18,167 nt of DNA from Lonsdalea britannica (lineage in GTDB: Bacteria > Pseudomonadota > Gammaproteobacteria > Enterobacterales > Enterobacteriaceae), in assembly GCF_946477055.1 (NCBI RefSeq), contig NZ_CAMKXG010000039.1, positions 1 through 18,167 of the forward strand, given 5' to 3'. Shown piece after piece: positions 7,691 to 18,167 of this stretch. Position 1 is the first letter of the stretch. Each line of letters opens with the position of its first letter. The translations under genes were made by a program, and so were the position numbers. Under the pieces are notes generated by a model. The model was given only the letters and a program-made list of their open reading frames with translations, made no database searches and was not told where the DNA came from.

Positions 7691-8311
7691 GTGCTTACGA
7701 AACTAAACCACCTGCTGGACAGCGCTGGCATAACGTTGACCGATCGCCAGAAAACACAGCTGATTCAGTACGTTGAACTGCTGAACAAGTGGAACAAGGC
7801 CTACAATCTGACTTCGGTGCGCGACCCCGACCAAATGCTGGTGCGCCACATCATGGATAGCCTGGTGGTGGAGCCGCATCTGGAAGGACAGCGCTTTATC
7901 GATGTCGGCACGGGTCCGGGTCTGCCCGGCGTTCCGTTGGCCATCATCCGTCCTGACGCTCATTTCGTCCTGTTAGACAGCCTGGGCAAGCGTGTACGTT
8001 TTCTGCGTCAGGTGCAACATGAGCTGCAGTTGGAAAATATCGAACCGGTACAGAGCCGCGTAGAGGACTTCCCCGCGGAGCCTGCGTTTGACGGCGTCAT
8101 CAGCCGCGCGTTCGCTTCTCTGCAGGATATGCTCGAATGGTGCCACCATCTTCCCGCGCGGCCTCAGGGCCGTTTCTACGCCCTTAAAGGCGTGCTTCCC
8201 GACGAAGAGCTGCATGCCTTGCCGGAGGGGATTTCCGCCGAGTCGATCGTCAAATTGACCGTTCCCGAGCAGGAAGGGGAGCGTCATTTGGTCATTCTGC
8301 GTCAGCTTTAA
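7691..8311 (+). CDS. rsmG: RsmG (GidB), 16S rRNA m7G527 methyltransferase
   Basis: RsmG transfers a methyl group from S-adenosylmethionine to N7 of G527 in 16S rRNA; its loss gives low-level streptomycin resistance in other bacteria. The 206 residues compare with 207 in E. coli. The SAM-binding motif is [10 protein letters not shown] (71-80), preceded by [14 protein letters not shown] (32-45). [17 protein letters not shown] (96-112) and VISRAFASL (136-144) are family blocks. The start codon is GTG, as in E. coli, with AGGA at 7681-7684 six nt upstream. It follows mnmG by 69 nt, the classical gidA-gidB arrangement. No clear terminator follows. Confidence 0.96.
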   Translation: MLTKLNHLLDSAGITLTDRQKTQLIQYVELLNKWNKAYNLTSVRDPDQMLVRHIMDSLVVEPHLEGQRFIDVGTGPGLPGVPLAIIRPDAHFVLLDSLGKRVRFLRQVQHELQLENIEPVQSRVEDFPAEPAFDGVISRAFASLQDMLEWCHHLPARPQGRFYALKGVLPDEELHALPEGISAESIVKLTVPEQEGERHLVILRQL

Positions 8312-8620
8312 TGTTGTTTTTTATCAAATAAGCACGAACTAATTGCACTTTTCACCCGATAGTCAGGGGCGTGCGCGTGATAAATTAGCGGCCTCAGTAA
8401 TATTTAATGTGATGTTACACAGCGGTGTCTTTAATGCATTTTGACGGGAATGCGGGGTGTGGTTTTTTTAAACAGCCTGACAGTTTCGTTGCCGTTTTAC
8501 GTGACGGATATGTGTTAATGATGTGAGATAAAATTATCCGGAATGTCAATAACGGGTTTTCGCTGTGGTTTTGTTATGTTTGCTGAGTGTTGGTTTTTAA
8601 CTATTTGAAATTAAATAAAT

Positions 8621-8636
8621 AAAAATAGCTATTTTT
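8621..8636. repeat. Perfect 16-nt palindrome AAAAATAGCTATTTTT
   Basis: The sequence AAAAATAGCTATTTTT is its own reverse complement. It is too AT-rich and lacks the loop of a usual terminator. It lies 10 nt before an A9 tract, so it may contribute to DNA curvature or bind a dimeric protein. Function is unknown. Confidence 0.6.
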
Positions 8637-8688
8637 GCTAAAGACAAAAAAAAAGCCGATCGTTTATAAAACCCTGTGACTCGTTTTA

Positions 8689-8704
8689 TGTGAGTAATAT
8701 CACA
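8689..8704. promoter_or_regulatory. CRP (cAMP receptor protein) type binding site
   Basis: TGTGAGTAATATCACA has two perfect half sites, TGTGA and TCACA, with the 6-nt spacing of the CRP consensus. It is centred about 156 nt upstream of the expected start from the promoter at 8819-8846. It could act from there, or serve a weaker promoter closer by, such as TATTAA at 8731-8736. Binding is inferred from sequence only. Confidence 0.65.
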
Positions 8705-8818
8705 CAATGTAGCCGATTTAGTGCTGGTTTTATTAAAGTCGTGTTAACAGCATAGTTAGTAAAAATAAGGCTTCTGAAATAAATTTAAATAATCGTTCAC
8801 CTTTTGGCTACTTATTGA

Positions 8819-8846
8819 TTGAATTCGCTTGGCTGAAACGTATAAT
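8819..8846 (+). promoter_or_regulatory. Candidate atp operon promoter (upstream)
   Basis: TTGAAT (8819-8824) and a perfect TATAAT (8841-8846) are 16 nt apart, in AT-rich DNA suited to an UP element. The leader to atpI would be about 90 nt. Confidence 0.55.
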
Positions 8847-8864
8847 TTGCTCGTTTTTTGCTGC

Positions 8865-8893
8865 TTGACTCGATGCTCTAAAGGCAGTTTTAT
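8865..8893 (+). promoter_or_regulatory. Candidate atp operon promoter (downstream)
   Basis: TTGACT (8865-8870, 5 of 6) and TTTTAT (8888-8893, 4 of 6) are 17 nt apart. This pair lies closer to atpI than the TATAAT-containing one. Either or both may drive the operon. Confidence 0.45.
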
Positions 8894-8944
8894 ACGACTT
8901 TATTCAGCATACCTCTGAGAAAAGGTACGGGGAGAGCAAGCGTC

Positions 8945-10155
<1,211 letters not shown>

Positions 10156-10176
10156 TTTTCTTTCAACACAATAACG

Positions 10177-10464
<288 letters not shown>

Positions 10465-10507
10465 TGATGGAACATCAACCATTTAACTTACGAAGAGGCA
10501 TTGTGCT

Positions 10508-10978
10508 GTGAATATTAACGCTACAATCCTCGGCCAGGCCATTGCGTTTGTCCTGTTTGTCCTGTTCTGCATGAAGTACATATGGCCGCCGATTATGGCA
10601 GCCATTGAGAAGCGTCAAAAAGAAATTGCTGACGGTCTGTCTTCTGCGGAACGCGCCAAGAACGATCTGAACCTAGCGCAGGCCAATGCGACCGATCAAC
10701 TGAAGAAAGCTAAAGCGGATGCTCAGGTCATTATTGAGCAGGCGAATAAGCAACGCGCTCAGATTCTGGAAGAAGCGAAAGTGGAAGCAGAAACGGAACG
10801 CAACAAAATTGTGGCGCAGGCCCAGGCTGAGATTGACGCTGAACGCAAACGCGCTCGCGAAGAGCTGCGTAAGCAGGTCGCCTCGCTGGCCATTGCGGGT
10901 GCCGAGAGAATTATTGAACGTTCCGTGGATGAAGCTGCTAACAGCGACATCGTCGATAAACTGGTCGCTGAACTGTAA
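10508..10978 (+). CDS. atpF: F1Fo ATP synthase subunit b
   Basis: Subunit b is the peripheral stalk; two copies link subunit a in the membrane to delta and alpha of F1. The 156 residues equal the E. coli length. One N-terminal transmembrane helix (about residues 5-26, [20 protein letters not shown]) is followed by a long charged coiled coil (about 30-125) and a delta-binding end ([26 protein letters not shown] sequence). The start is GTG, as in E. coli, with AGAGG at 10494-10498 nine nt upstream. Its stop codon is part of the strong atpH ribosome-binding site. Confidence 0.97.
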   Translation: MNINATILGQAIAFVLFVLFCMKYIWPPIMAAIEKRQKEIADGLSSAERAKNDLNLAQANATDQLKKAKADAQVIIEQANKQRAQILEEAKVEAETERNKIVAQAQAEIDAERKRAREELRKQVASLAIAGAERIIERSVDEAANSDIVDKLVAEL

Positions 10979-10992
10979 GGAGGAAGGGGCTG

Positions 10993-11526
10993 ATGTCTGA
11001 ATTTGTCACGGTAGCTCGCCCCTACGCCAAAGCAGCTTTTGACTTTGCCGCAGAACACCAGGCGGTTGAACACTGGCAGTACATGCTGGCATTTGCTGCA
11101 GAAGTAAGCCGAGATGAACAGATCGCCGAACTGCTTTCCGGCGCTGTCGCGCCGCAAACGCTGGCGAATACCTTCATCGAGGTCTGCGGTGATCAACTGG
11201 ATGATGCGGGCCAAAACCTGATTCGGGTTATGGCCGAAAACGGGCGTTTACCGGTGCTTCCTGAAGTACTGGAACAGTTTGTTCAACTTCGTGCGGCACA
11301 GGAATCGACAGTTGATGTCGAGGTGATTTCCGCCACGACGTTGAACGAGCAGCAGCTATCCAAGATAGCGGTTGCGATGGAACAACGTCTGTCACGTAAA
11401 GTGAAGCTGAATTGCAAAATTGATAAGTCTGTTATGGCCGGCGTGATCATTCGCGCAGGCGATATGGTGATAGACGGCAGTATTCGTGGTCGTCTGGATC
11501 GTCTGGCAGACGTCTTGCAGTCTTAA
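10993..11526 (+). CDS. atpH: F1Fo ATP synthase subunit delta
   Basis: Delta caps the F1 head and joins it to the b dimer. The 177 residues equal the E. coli length. The N-terminal domain (about 1-105, beginning [18 protein letters not shown]) binds alpha. The C-terminal part includes [19 protein letters not shown] and [22 protein letters not shown]. The ribosome-binding site TAAGGAGG (10976-10983) is nearly perfect and overlaps the atpF stop codon, implying coupling. Confidence 0.97.
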   Translation: MSEFVTVARPYAKAAFDFAAEHQAVEHWQYMLAFAAEVSRDEQIAELLSGAVAPQTLANTFIEVCGDQLDDAGQNLIRVMAENGRLPVLPEVLEQFVQLRAAQESTVDVEVISATTLNEQQLSKIAVAMEQRLSRKVKLNCKIDKSVMAGVIIRAGDMVIDGSIRGRLDRLADVLQS

Positions 11527-11538
11527 GGGGACTGGAGC

Positions 11539-13080
11539 ATGCAACTGAATTCCACCGAAATCAGTGAACTGATCAAGCAGCGGATTGCTCAGTTCAATGT
11601 TGTGAGCGAAGCTCATAACGAAGGTACTATCGTTTCCGTCAGTGACGGGATCATCCGTGTACACGGTCTGGCCGATGTCATGCAGGGGGAAATGATTTCT
11701 CTGCCCGGCAACCGTTATGCCATCGCACTGAACCTGGAGCGCGACTCCGTGGGTGCCGTGGTGATGGGTCCGTATGCGGACCTGGCCGAAGGCATGAAAG
11801 TGAAATGTACCGGCCGTATCCTGGAAGTTCCGGTAGGCCGCGGCCTGCTGGGCCGAGTGGTCAACACTCTGGGTGCGCCTATCGACGGTAAAGGTCCGAT
11901 AGAGCACGACGGCTTCGCCGCCGTTGAAGCGATTGCGCCGGGCGTAATCGAACGTCAGTCTGTCGACCAGCCGGTTCAGACCGGTTACAAATCCGTCGAT
12001 GCGATGATTCCGATCGGCCGCGGTCAGCGTGAGCTGATCATCGGCGACCGTCAGACCGGTAAAACCGCGCTGGCCGTTGATGCCATCATCAACCAGCGTG
12101 ATTCCGGCATCAAATGTATCTACGTCGCTATCGGCCAGAAAGCCTCCACCATTTCCAACGTGGTTCGCAAACTGGAAGAGCATGGCGCGCTGGCTAACAC
12201 CATCGTGGTTGTGGCTACGGCCTCCGAATCTGCCGCTCTGCAGTATCTGGCGCCTTATGCCGGTTGTGCGATGGGTGAGTATTTCCGTGACCGCGGCGAA
12301 GACTCACTGATCATTTACGATGACCTGTCCAAACAGGCTGTCGCTTATCGTCAGATTTCTCTGCTGCTGCGCCGTCCGCCGGGCCGTGAAGCATTCCCGG
12401 GCGATGTGTTCTATCTGCACTCCCGCCTGCTGGAACGTGCTGCGCGTGTTAACTCGGAGTACGTTGAAAAATTCACCAACGGTGAAGTGAAAGGCAAAAC
12501 GGGTTCTCTGACGGCGCTGCCTATCATTGAAACTCAGGCAGGTGACGTTTCCGCGTTCGTTCCGACCAACGTTATTTCCATTACCGATGGTCAGATCTTC
12601 CTGGAATCCACCCTGTTCAACGCCGGTATTCGTCCTGCTGTTAACCCAGGGATTTCCGTATCCCGTGTGGGTGGTGCAGCTCAGAGCAAGATCATGAAGA
12701 AACTGTCCGGTGGTATTCGTACCGCTCTGGCACAGTATCGCGAACTGGCGGCGTTCTCTCAGTTTGCTTCCGATCTGGATGATGCAACGCGTAAACAGCT
12801 GAACCACGGTCAGAAAGTGACTGAACTGCTGAAACAGAAACAGTATGCGCCGATGTCCATCGCGCAGCAGTCTCTGGTGCTGTTCTCTGCAGAACGCGGT
12901 TATCTGGAAGACGTTGAGCTGTCTAAAGTGGGAAGCTTCGAAGCGGCGCTGCTGGCCTATGCCAGCCGTGAGCACGGCGAACTTCTGCAGCAGATCGACC
13001 AGACGGGTGCTTATAACGATGAAATCGAGGGTCAATTCAAAACTATCCTCGATACCTTTAAAGCAACCCAGTCCTGGTAA
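11539..13080 (+). CDS. atpA: F1Fo ATP synthase subunit alpha
   Basis: Alpha alternates with beta in the F1 hexamer and carries the non-catalytic nucleotide sites. The 513 residues equal the E. coli length. The P-loop is GDRQTGKT (169-176), the Walker B region is [13 protein letters not shown], and the arginine that reaches into the catalytic site lies in [12 protein letters not shown] (equivalent of E. coli Arg376). The N-terminal helix that binds delta ([16 protein letters not shown]) is conserved. It starts 12 nt after atpH with AAGGGG upstream. A strong hairpin follows before atpG. Confidence 0.98.
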   Translation: MQLNSTEISELIKQRIAQFNVVSEAHNEGTIVSVSDGIIRVHGLADVMQGEMISLPGNRYAIALNLERDSVGAVVMGPYADLAEGMKVKCTGRILEVPVGRGLLGRVVNTLGAPIDGKGPIEHDGFAAVEAIAPGVIERQSVDQPVQTGYKSVDAMIPIGRGQRELIIGDRQTGKTALAVDAIINQRDSGIKCIYVAIGQKASTISNVVRKLEEHGALANTIVVVATASESAALQYLAPYAGCAMGEYFRDRGEDSLIIYDDLSKQAVAYRQISLLLRRPPGREAFPGDVFYLHSRLLERAARVNSEYVEKFTNGEVKGKTGSLTALPIIETQAGDVSAFVPTNVISITDGQIFLESTLFNAGIRPAVNPGISVSRVGGAAQSKIMKKLSGGIRTALAQYRELAAFSQFASDLDDATRKQLNHGQKVTELLKQKQYAPMSIAQQSLVLFSAERGYLEDVELSKVGSFEAALLAYASREHGELLQQIDQTGAYNDEIEGQFKTILDTFKATQSW

Positions 13081-13086
13081 TTGCCC

Positions 13087-13110
13087 GCGGTCTGCCTCAC
13101 GGCAGACCGC
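13087..13110 (+). other. Perfect 10-bp stem-loop between atpA and atpG
   Basis: GCGGTCTGCC (13087-13096) and GGCAGACCGC (13101-13110) pair perfectly around the tetraloop TCAC, within the 53-nt atpA-atpG spacer. No T-run follows. The atpG ribosome-binding site (GAGGAG) begins about 10 nt after the stem. It may stabilise the upstream mRNA or tune atpG translation, since three alpha are needed per gamma. Confidence 0.75.
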
Positions 13111-13133
13111 TAGGCTATTGAGGAGAAGCTAAG

Positions 13134-13997
13134 ATGGCCGGCGCAAAAGAGATACGTAGTAAGATCGGAAGCGTCCAGAATACGCAGAAGATCACTAAAG
13201 CGATGGAGATGGTCGCCGCTTCCAAAATGCGTAAATCGCAGGATCGTATGGTGGCCAGCCGTCCTTATGCTGAAACTATTCGCAAAGTGATTGGTCACCT
13301 TGCGTTAGGTAATTTGGAGTACAGACATCCGTACCTGGAAGAGCGCGAAGTTAAGCGCGTCGGGTATTTTGTGGTGTCTACAGACCGTGGCCTGTGCGGT
13401 GGCTTGAATATTAACCTGTTCAAAAAGCTTCTGGCCGAGATGAAAGAGTGGGGCGACAAGGGCGTAGAAAGCGATCTGGCGCTGGTAGGTTCGAAAGGCG
13501 TCTCTTTCTTCAATTCCGTTGGCGGAAACGTTGTCGCTCAGGTAACGGGTATGGGCGATGCCCCCAGCCTGTCTGAATTGATCGGACCGGTAAAAGTCAT
13601 GCTGCAGGCCTATGACGAAGGTCGTCTGGACAAGCTGTATGTGGTGAGCAACAAATTCATCAATACCATGTCTCAGGAGCCTCAGGTTGTTCAACTGCTG
13701 CCTCTGCCCCCGGCGGAAGACAGTGCGCTGAAGAAGAAGTCCTGGGATTATCTGTATGAACCCGATCCTAAGTCGCTGCTGGATACCCTGTTGCGCCGTT
13801 ATGTGGAGTCTCAGGTTTATCAGGGCGTCGTAGAGAACCTGGCCAGCGAGCAAGCCGCGCGAATGGTTGCGATGAAGGCCGCCACCGATAACGGCGGTAA
13901 TCTGATTAAAGAGCTGCAGTTGGTATACAACAAAGCTCGTCAGGCCAGCATCACTCAGGAACTCACCGAGATCGTCGGGGGAGCCTCCGCGGTTTAA
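13134..13997 (+). CDS. atpG: F1Fo ATP synthase subunit gamma
   Basis: Gamma is the central rotor shaft that turns inside the alpha-beta hexamer and sits on the c-ring with epsilon. The 287 residues equal the E. coli length. The conserved N-terminal helix ([19 protein letters not shown], then [14 protein letters not shown]) and C-terminal helix ([20 protein letters not shown], then [15 protein letters not shown]) form the coiled-coil shaft. [11 protein letters not shown] (near residue 82) is the usual signature of the Rossmann-like domain. The GAGGAG ribosome-binding site is well placed. Confidence 0.97.
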   Translation: MAGAKEIRSKIGSVQNTQKITKAMEMVAASKMRKSQDRMVASRPYAETIRKVIGHLALGNLEYRHPYLEEREVKRVGYFVVSTDRGLCGGLNINLFKKLLAEMKEWGDKGVESDLALVGSKGVSFFNSVGGNVVAQVTGMGDAPSLSELIGPVKVMLQAYDEGRLDKLYVVSNKFINTMSQEPQVVQLLPLPPAEDSALKKKSWDYLYEPDPKSLLDTLLRRYVESQVYQGVVENLASEQAARMVAMKAATDNGGNLIKELQLVYNKARQASITQELTEIVGGASAV

Positions 13998-14002
13998 GCT
14001 AG

Positions 14003-15427
<1,425 letters not shown>

Positions 15428-15447
15428 CGCCTTGATAGGAGGGTGAC

Positions 15448-15870
15448 ATGGCTGCTATGACTTACCATCTGGATGTCGTGAGCGCGGAACAGGCAATGTT
15501 CGCCGGTCTGGTACAGAAAATTCAGGTGACCGGTAGCGAAGGCGAGCTGGGGATTTACCCTGGTCACGCCCCCCTGCTGACGGCCATTAAGCCTGGTATG
15601 GTGCGTATTGTTAAGCAACACGGTGATGAAGAATTCATCTACCTGTCCGGCGGTACCCTTGAGGTACAGCCGAATGCGGTCACCGTGCTGGCTGATACCG
15701 CCATCCGTGGGCAGGATCTTGATGAAGCGCGGGCTTTGGAAGCGAAGCGGAAGGCTGAAGAGCATATCCGTAGTTCACATGGTGATGTGGATTATGCTCA
15801 GGCCTCTGCTGAACTGAGCAAAGCCATTGCTAAGCTGCGCGTTATCGAGCTGACCAGAAAATCGATGTAA
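15448..15870 (+). CDS. atpC: F1Fo ATP synthase subunit epsilon
   Basis: Epsilon binds gamma and the c-ring and inhibits ATP hydrolysis through its mobile C-terminal helices. The 140 residues compare with 139 in E. coli; the extra residue is an Ala after the start ([11 protein letters not shown]). The N-terminal beta-sandwich contains [21 protein letters not shown], with [16 protein letters not shown] further on. The C-terminal helical hairpin starts near residue 90 and ends [16 protein letters not shown] (15438-15443) is close to the ATG. It is the last gene of the operon and is followed by a strong terminator. Confidence 0.97.
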   Translation: MAAMTYHLDVVSAEQAMFAGLVQKIQVTGSEGELGIYPGHAPLLTAIKPGMVRIVKQHGDEEFIYLSGGTLEVQPNAVTVLADTAIRGQDLDEARALEAKRKAEEHIRSSHGDVDYAQASAELSKAIAKLRVIELTRKSM

Positions 15871-15884
15871 CAGATATCGTCTCC

Positions 15885-15920
15885 AAAAAGCCGGCCGGTT
15901 TTTACCTGCTGGCTTTTTTT
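15885..15920 (+). terminator. Rho-independent terminator of the atp operon
   Basis: AAAAAGCCGGC (15885-15895) pairs with GCTGGCTTTTT (15908-15918), with one G-U pair, and ends in a run of eight T residues (15913-15920). The stem begins 14 nt after the atpC stop. Confidence 0.9.
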
Positions 15921-16039
15921 ATACCCGTGGTCCGGGCGATGTTGAGGGGAGCAACACCTGAAAACGTTGCAAAAGGGTCGCCTCCGCGAAGGAATTCGCC
16001 ATTTCGTCGGCGTTATCTCGCAAAATGAGGCCAAGCGGG

Positions 16040-16056
16040 ATTTTTCGCTGAAAAAT
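16040..16056. promoter_or_regulatory. Dyad resembling a NagC/Mlc-type operator upstream of glmU
   Basis: ATTTTTC (16040-16046) and GAAAAAT (16050-16056) are perfect reverse complements around GCT. In E. coli NagC binds AT-rich dyads upstream of glmU and activates glmUS. The location fits, but agreement with the full NagC consensus is only partial. An extended -10-like TGTAATAAT lies at 16071-16079, placing the dyad near -38. Among the rest of the 218 nt from 15921 to 16138 I see no gene. Confidence 0.35.
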
Positions 16057-16103
16057 ATGTAGTAATCCGGTGTAATAATAGGGTTAACTTTCATTCGTCC
16101 CAC

Positions 16104-16117
16104 TTGGTGGGCACCAA
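16104..16117. repeat. Tight inverted repeat in the glmU leader
   Basis: TTGGTG (16104-16109) and CACCAA (16112-16117) are perfect reverse complements with two bases between. The loop is too short for an RNA hairpin of full length, so if meaningful it is a DNA dyad. It lies 13 nt upstream of the AGG ribosome-binding site of glmU. Confidence 0.4.
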
Positions 16118-16138
16118 TCAGTTTCAGTCAGGATGCCT

Positions 16139-17509
16139 ATGTCGAACAGTGCTATCAGCGTCGTTATTCTTGCCGCCGGCAAGGGGACGCGCATGTATTC
16201 CGATCTTCCCAAAGTTCTCCACCCGCTGGCGGGTAAACCGATGGTTCAACACGTGATTGATACCGCCATGAAGGTGGGTGCCGAACGCGTTCATCTGGTC
16301 TATGGTCACGGCGGCGATCGCCTCAAAAAGACGCTATCCGGCGAAGCGCTGAACTGGGTGTTGCAGGCCGAACAATTGGGGACAGGTCATGCGATGCAGC
16401 AGGCGGCGCCAGCGTTTAGCGATGACGAAGATGTCCTGATGTTGTACGGCGATGTTCCGCTGATTTCCGAAGCGACGCTGAAGCGTCTGGTTCAGGCCAA
16501 GCCTGACGGCGGTATAGGCCTGCTGACCGTCAATGTGGACGATCCTACGGGCTACGGACGCATCGTTCGGCAGGACAACGAGGTCGTCGGCATTGTGGAA
16601 CATAAAGACGCCAGCGAGGCGCAGCGTGAAATCAGCGAAATCAATACGGGGATTCTGGTCGCGGGCGGTCGCGATCTGAAGCGCTGGCTCAGCCAACTGA
16701 CCAATAACAATGCGCAGGGTGAATACTACATCACCGATATCATTGCGATGGCGGCTCAGGAAGGACGTCGCGTTGCAGCGGTACACCCTGAGTGTGCCAG
16801 CGAGGTGGAAGGCGTCAATAACCGTCTCCAGCTGTCTCGTCTGGAGCGCATCTATCAGCTGGCGCAGGCGGAAAGGCTGCTTCTGGAAGGGGTGATGCTG
16901 CAGGACCCGGCGCGGTTTGATCTACGCGGCAACGTGACGTTTGGCCGTGACGTCACCATTGACAGTAATGTCATACTGGAAGGCGACGTGACGCTGGGGC
17001 ATCGCGTGACGATTGGCGCAGGCTGCGTGATCAAAAACAGCGTCATTGGTGATGATTGCGAAGTCAGTCCATACTCGGTATTAGAAGACGCCGTGCTGGA
17101 AGCGAAATGCACTATCGGACCTTTTGCACGCCTGCGTCCCGGCGCTGAGCTGGCCGAAGGGGCTCACGTCGGCAACTTCGTCGAAATGAAAAAAGCCCGG
17201 TTGGGTAAAGGCTCCAAAGCTGGCCATCTGACCTACTTGGGCGATGCTGATATCGGCGCGAACGTCAATATCGGCGCGGGCACCATCACCTGTAATTATG
17301 ACGGGGCCAACAAGCATCAGACCATCATCGGAGATGATGTGTTCGTGGGCTCGGATACCCAGCTAGTGGCGCCGGTTCGCGTCGCTAAAGGCGCGACTCT
17401 AGGCGCGGGGACGACTGTCACTCGCGACGTTGGCGAGAACGAGCTGGTGCTCAGCCGTGTCCAGCAGACGAATATTGCAGGCTGGAAGAGACCGACGAAG
17501 AAAAAGTAA
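16139..17509 (+). CDS. glmU: GlmU, bifunctional GlcN-1-P acetyltransferase / GlcNAc-1-P uridyltransferase
   Basis: GlmU acetylates glucosamine-1-phosphate and then joins the product to UTP, giving UDP-GlcNAc for peptidoglycan and LPS. The N-terminal uridyltransferase has the [18 protein letters not shown] signature (11-28) and YGDVPL with Asp105. The C-terminal left-handed beta-helix acetyltransferase shows hexapeptide repeats and the catalytic-region block [14 protein letters not shown], followed by [17 protein letters not shown]. There is an ATG at 16133, but the one at 16139 gives 456 residues (the E. coli length) and puts AGG (16130-16132) six nt upstream, whereas the earlier ATG overlaps that site; I chose 16139. 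It is the first gene of the glmUS pair, which acts on the product of GlmS. Confidence 0.97.
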   Translation: MSNSAISVVILAAGKGTRMYSDLPKVLHPLAGKPMVQHVIDTAMKVGAERVHLVYGHGGDRLKKTLSGEALNWVLQAEQLGTGHAMQQAAPAFSDDEDVLMLYGDVPLISEATLKRLVQAKPDGGIGLLTVNVDDPTGYGRIVRQDNEVVGIVEHKDASEAQREISEINTGILVAGGRDLKRWLSQLTNNNAQGEYYITDIIAMAAQEGRRVAAVHPECASEVEGVNNRLQLSRLERIYQLAQAERLLLEGVMLQDPARFDLRGNVTFGRDVTIDSNVILEGDVTLGHRVTIGAGCVIKNSVIGDDCEVSPYSVLEDAVLEAKCTIGPFARLRPGAELAEGAHVGNFVEMKKARLGKGSKAGHLTYLGDADIGANVNIGAGTITCNYDGANKHQTIIGDDVFVGSDTQLVAPVRVAKGATLGAGTTVTRDVGENELVLSRVQQTNIAGWKRPTKKK

Positions 17510-17517
17510 ATTGCAGC

Positions 17518-17546
17518 GACGATGGCGTCGGATGTGTTCCATCGTC
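17518..17546 (+). other. glmU-glmS spacer stem-loop 1
   Basis: GACGATGG (17518-17525) and CCATCGTC (17539-17546) pair perfectly around a 13-nt loop, starting 9 nt after the glmU stop. There is no T-run. In E. coli the bicistronic glmUS mRNA is cut by RNase E near the glmU stop; this hairpin lies in that region. Confidence 0.6.
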
Positions 17547-17552
17547 AAATAG

Positions 17553-17582
17553 ACCATCCCGCCCGAATTGGGGTGGGATGGT
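17553..17582 (+). other. glmU-glmS spacer stem-loop 2
   Basis: ACCATCCCGCCC (17553-17564) pairs with GGGTGGGATGGT (17571-17582) around a 6-nt loop, with one G-U pair. This strong 12-bp stem is followed by ATTGTCTT rather than a solid T-run. It could be an inefficient terminator, or a structure protecting or exposing the downstream glmS message. Confidence 0.65.
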
Positions 17583-17671
17583 ATTGTCTTGATGAAAGAC
17601 GGTTTTGTCCTGCCTTTTCATACTGATGCGAGAACTTGCAGGCCAAAACATAATAATTCCCCACTCTACAA

Positions 17672-17684
17672 GGCTCGGGGAGCC
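17672..17684 (+). other. Short hairpin in the glmS leader
   Basis: GGCTC (17672-17676) and GAGCC (17680-17684) pair around GGG, 75 nt before the glmS ATG. The glmS leader is the target of the activating small RNA GlmZ in E. coli. I could not identify the pairing site by eye. Confidence 0.3.
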
Positions 17685-17759
17685 CGGAATAAACCGGATT
17701 AATCAGGTCAAAGACTTCATCGGTGACACAGTATGTCGCCTCTATAGGAATGCCATAAT

Positions 17760-18167
17760 ATGTGTGGAATTGTAGGCGCTGTCGCGCAACGAGATATTGC
17801 TGAAATCCTGCTGGAAGGGTTACGCCGTCTGGAATACCGGGGCTATGATTCGGCCGGTCTGGCGGTTGTCGATAACGAAGGGCATATGACCCGTCTGCGT
17901 CGTCTGGGCAAGGTGCAGATGCTGGCTCAGGCGGCGGACGAACATCCGCTGCACGGCGGCACTGGGATCGCCCATACGCGTTGGGCGACGCATGGCGAAC
18001 CGTCGGAAGCGAATGCGCACCCTCATGTGTCTGAAAACATCGTCGTGGTGCATAACGGTATTATCGAAAACTACGAGCCGCTGCGTGAAATGCTGACTGC
18101 GCGTGGTTTCCGATTCGTTTCCGAAACGGATACGGAAGTCGTCGCGCATCTGGTGCGCTGGGAACAA
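17760..18167 (+). CDS. glmS: GlmS, glutamine-fructose-6-phosphate aminotransferase, N-terminal 136 residues (truncated by window edge)
   Basis: GlmS makes glucosamine-6-phosphate from fructose-6-phosphate and glutamine, the first step of amino-sugar synthesis. Only the class II glutaminase domain is in view. The start MCGIVGAV exposes the catalytic Cys2 after Met removal. [16 protein letters not shown] (21-36), [10 protein letters not shown] (72-81, including Arg74), HNGIIENY (98-105) and SETDTE (121-126, Asp124) are the glutamine-binding and catalytic blocks. The E. coli protein has 609 residues, so about a fifth is here. AGGA (17746-17749) is the likely ribosome-binding site. It lies 250 nt after glmU in a structured spacer. 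No defect is seen in the visible part. Confidence 0.97.
   Translation, partial: MCGIVGAVAQRDIAEILLEGLRRLEYRGYDSAGLAVVDNEGHMTRLRRLGKVQMLAQAADEHPLHGGTGIAHTRWATHGEPSEANAHPHVSENIVVVHNGIIENYEPLREMLTARGFRFVSETDTEVVAHLVRWEQ

Larger units (their letters stand above)
8312..8944. other. 633-nt AT-rich non-coding gap upstream of the atp operon
   Basis: No credible gene is seen on either strand between rsmG and atpI. The gap holds an A-tract of nine residues (8646-8654), a 16-nt palindrome, an ideal CRP-type site and two candidate atp promoters. The stretch from about 8580 to 8860 is visibly AT-rich. A gap of similar length is present here in E. coli. I see no convincing rho-independent terminator for rsmG. 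Confidence 0.7.

Noticed and set aside
8621..8654. AT palindrome followed by an A-tract as a terminator of rsmG
   Set aside because: The palindrome has no loop or GC-rich stem, and the plus strand has A residues, not T residues, after it; it is also more than 300 nt past rsmG.
8743..8759. Two GTTA motifs as an ArcA direct-repeat site
   Set aside because: The copies are 12 nt apart rather than 11, and flanking matches to the ArcA consensus are poor.
15798..16103. 101-codon minus-strand open frame over the atpC end and glmU leader
   Set aside because: It crosses the atp terminator and a regulatory spacer and has no recognisable domain or credible ribosome-binding site.

Overview
The window is the replication-origin neighbourhood of an Enterobacterales chromosome. 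It covers the end of kup, ravA-viaA, asnC, mioC, oriC, mnmG (gidA), rsmG (gidB), the complete nine-gene atp operon, glmU and the beginning of glmS. Gene order, protein lengths and near-identical stretches (for example the c subunit) match the E. coli oriC region read in the opposite direction. Divergence is too large for Escherichia or Salmonella. A member of the Pectobacteriaceae (Dickeya, Brenneria or Lonsdalea type) is my best guess, but I cannot confirm the genus without a search.

Layout. Positions 1-1049 (minus strand) hold the first 349 codons of the potassium importer Kup, which runs off the left edge. Everything else is on the plus strand. ravA (1283-2779) and viaA (2787-4259) form a tight MoxR/VWA chaperone pair ending in a rho-independent terminator. 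asnC (4358-4819) follows directly; asnA, which separates viaA from asnC in E. coli, is absent. mioC (4911-5354) has a consensus DnaA box upstream. Positions 5377-5620 are oriC, with boxes R4, R3, R2 and R1, an IHF-type site, three 13-mers and dense GATC sites. The remaining genes run co-directionally away from it: mnmG (5732-7621) and rsmG (7691-8311), then a 633-nt AT-rich gap carrying the likely atp promoters and an ideal CRP-type palindrome, then atpIBEFHAGDC (8945-15870) with a strong terminator, then glmU (16139-17509) and glmS (from 17760, cut by the right edge).

How the genes work together. MioC, oriC and mnmG form the classical origin cassette in which transcription flanks the initiator-binding region. 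MnmG and RsmG modify tRNA and 16S rRNA. The atp genes encode F1Fo ATP synthase; atpE keeps the translational enhancer known from E. coli. GlmS and GlmU make glucosamine-6-phosphate and then UDP-GlcNAc for the cell envelope, and the glmU-glmS spacer has several stem-loops suggesting post-transcriptional control.

I found no novel multi-gene system, mobile element, CRISPR array, tRNA or rRNA. The points worth a second look are the missing asnA, details of oriC (R4 inside a nested inverted repeat, two abutting 13-mers, a degenerate R3), the CRP-type site upstream of atpI, and structured intercistronic spacers in the atp and glm operons.
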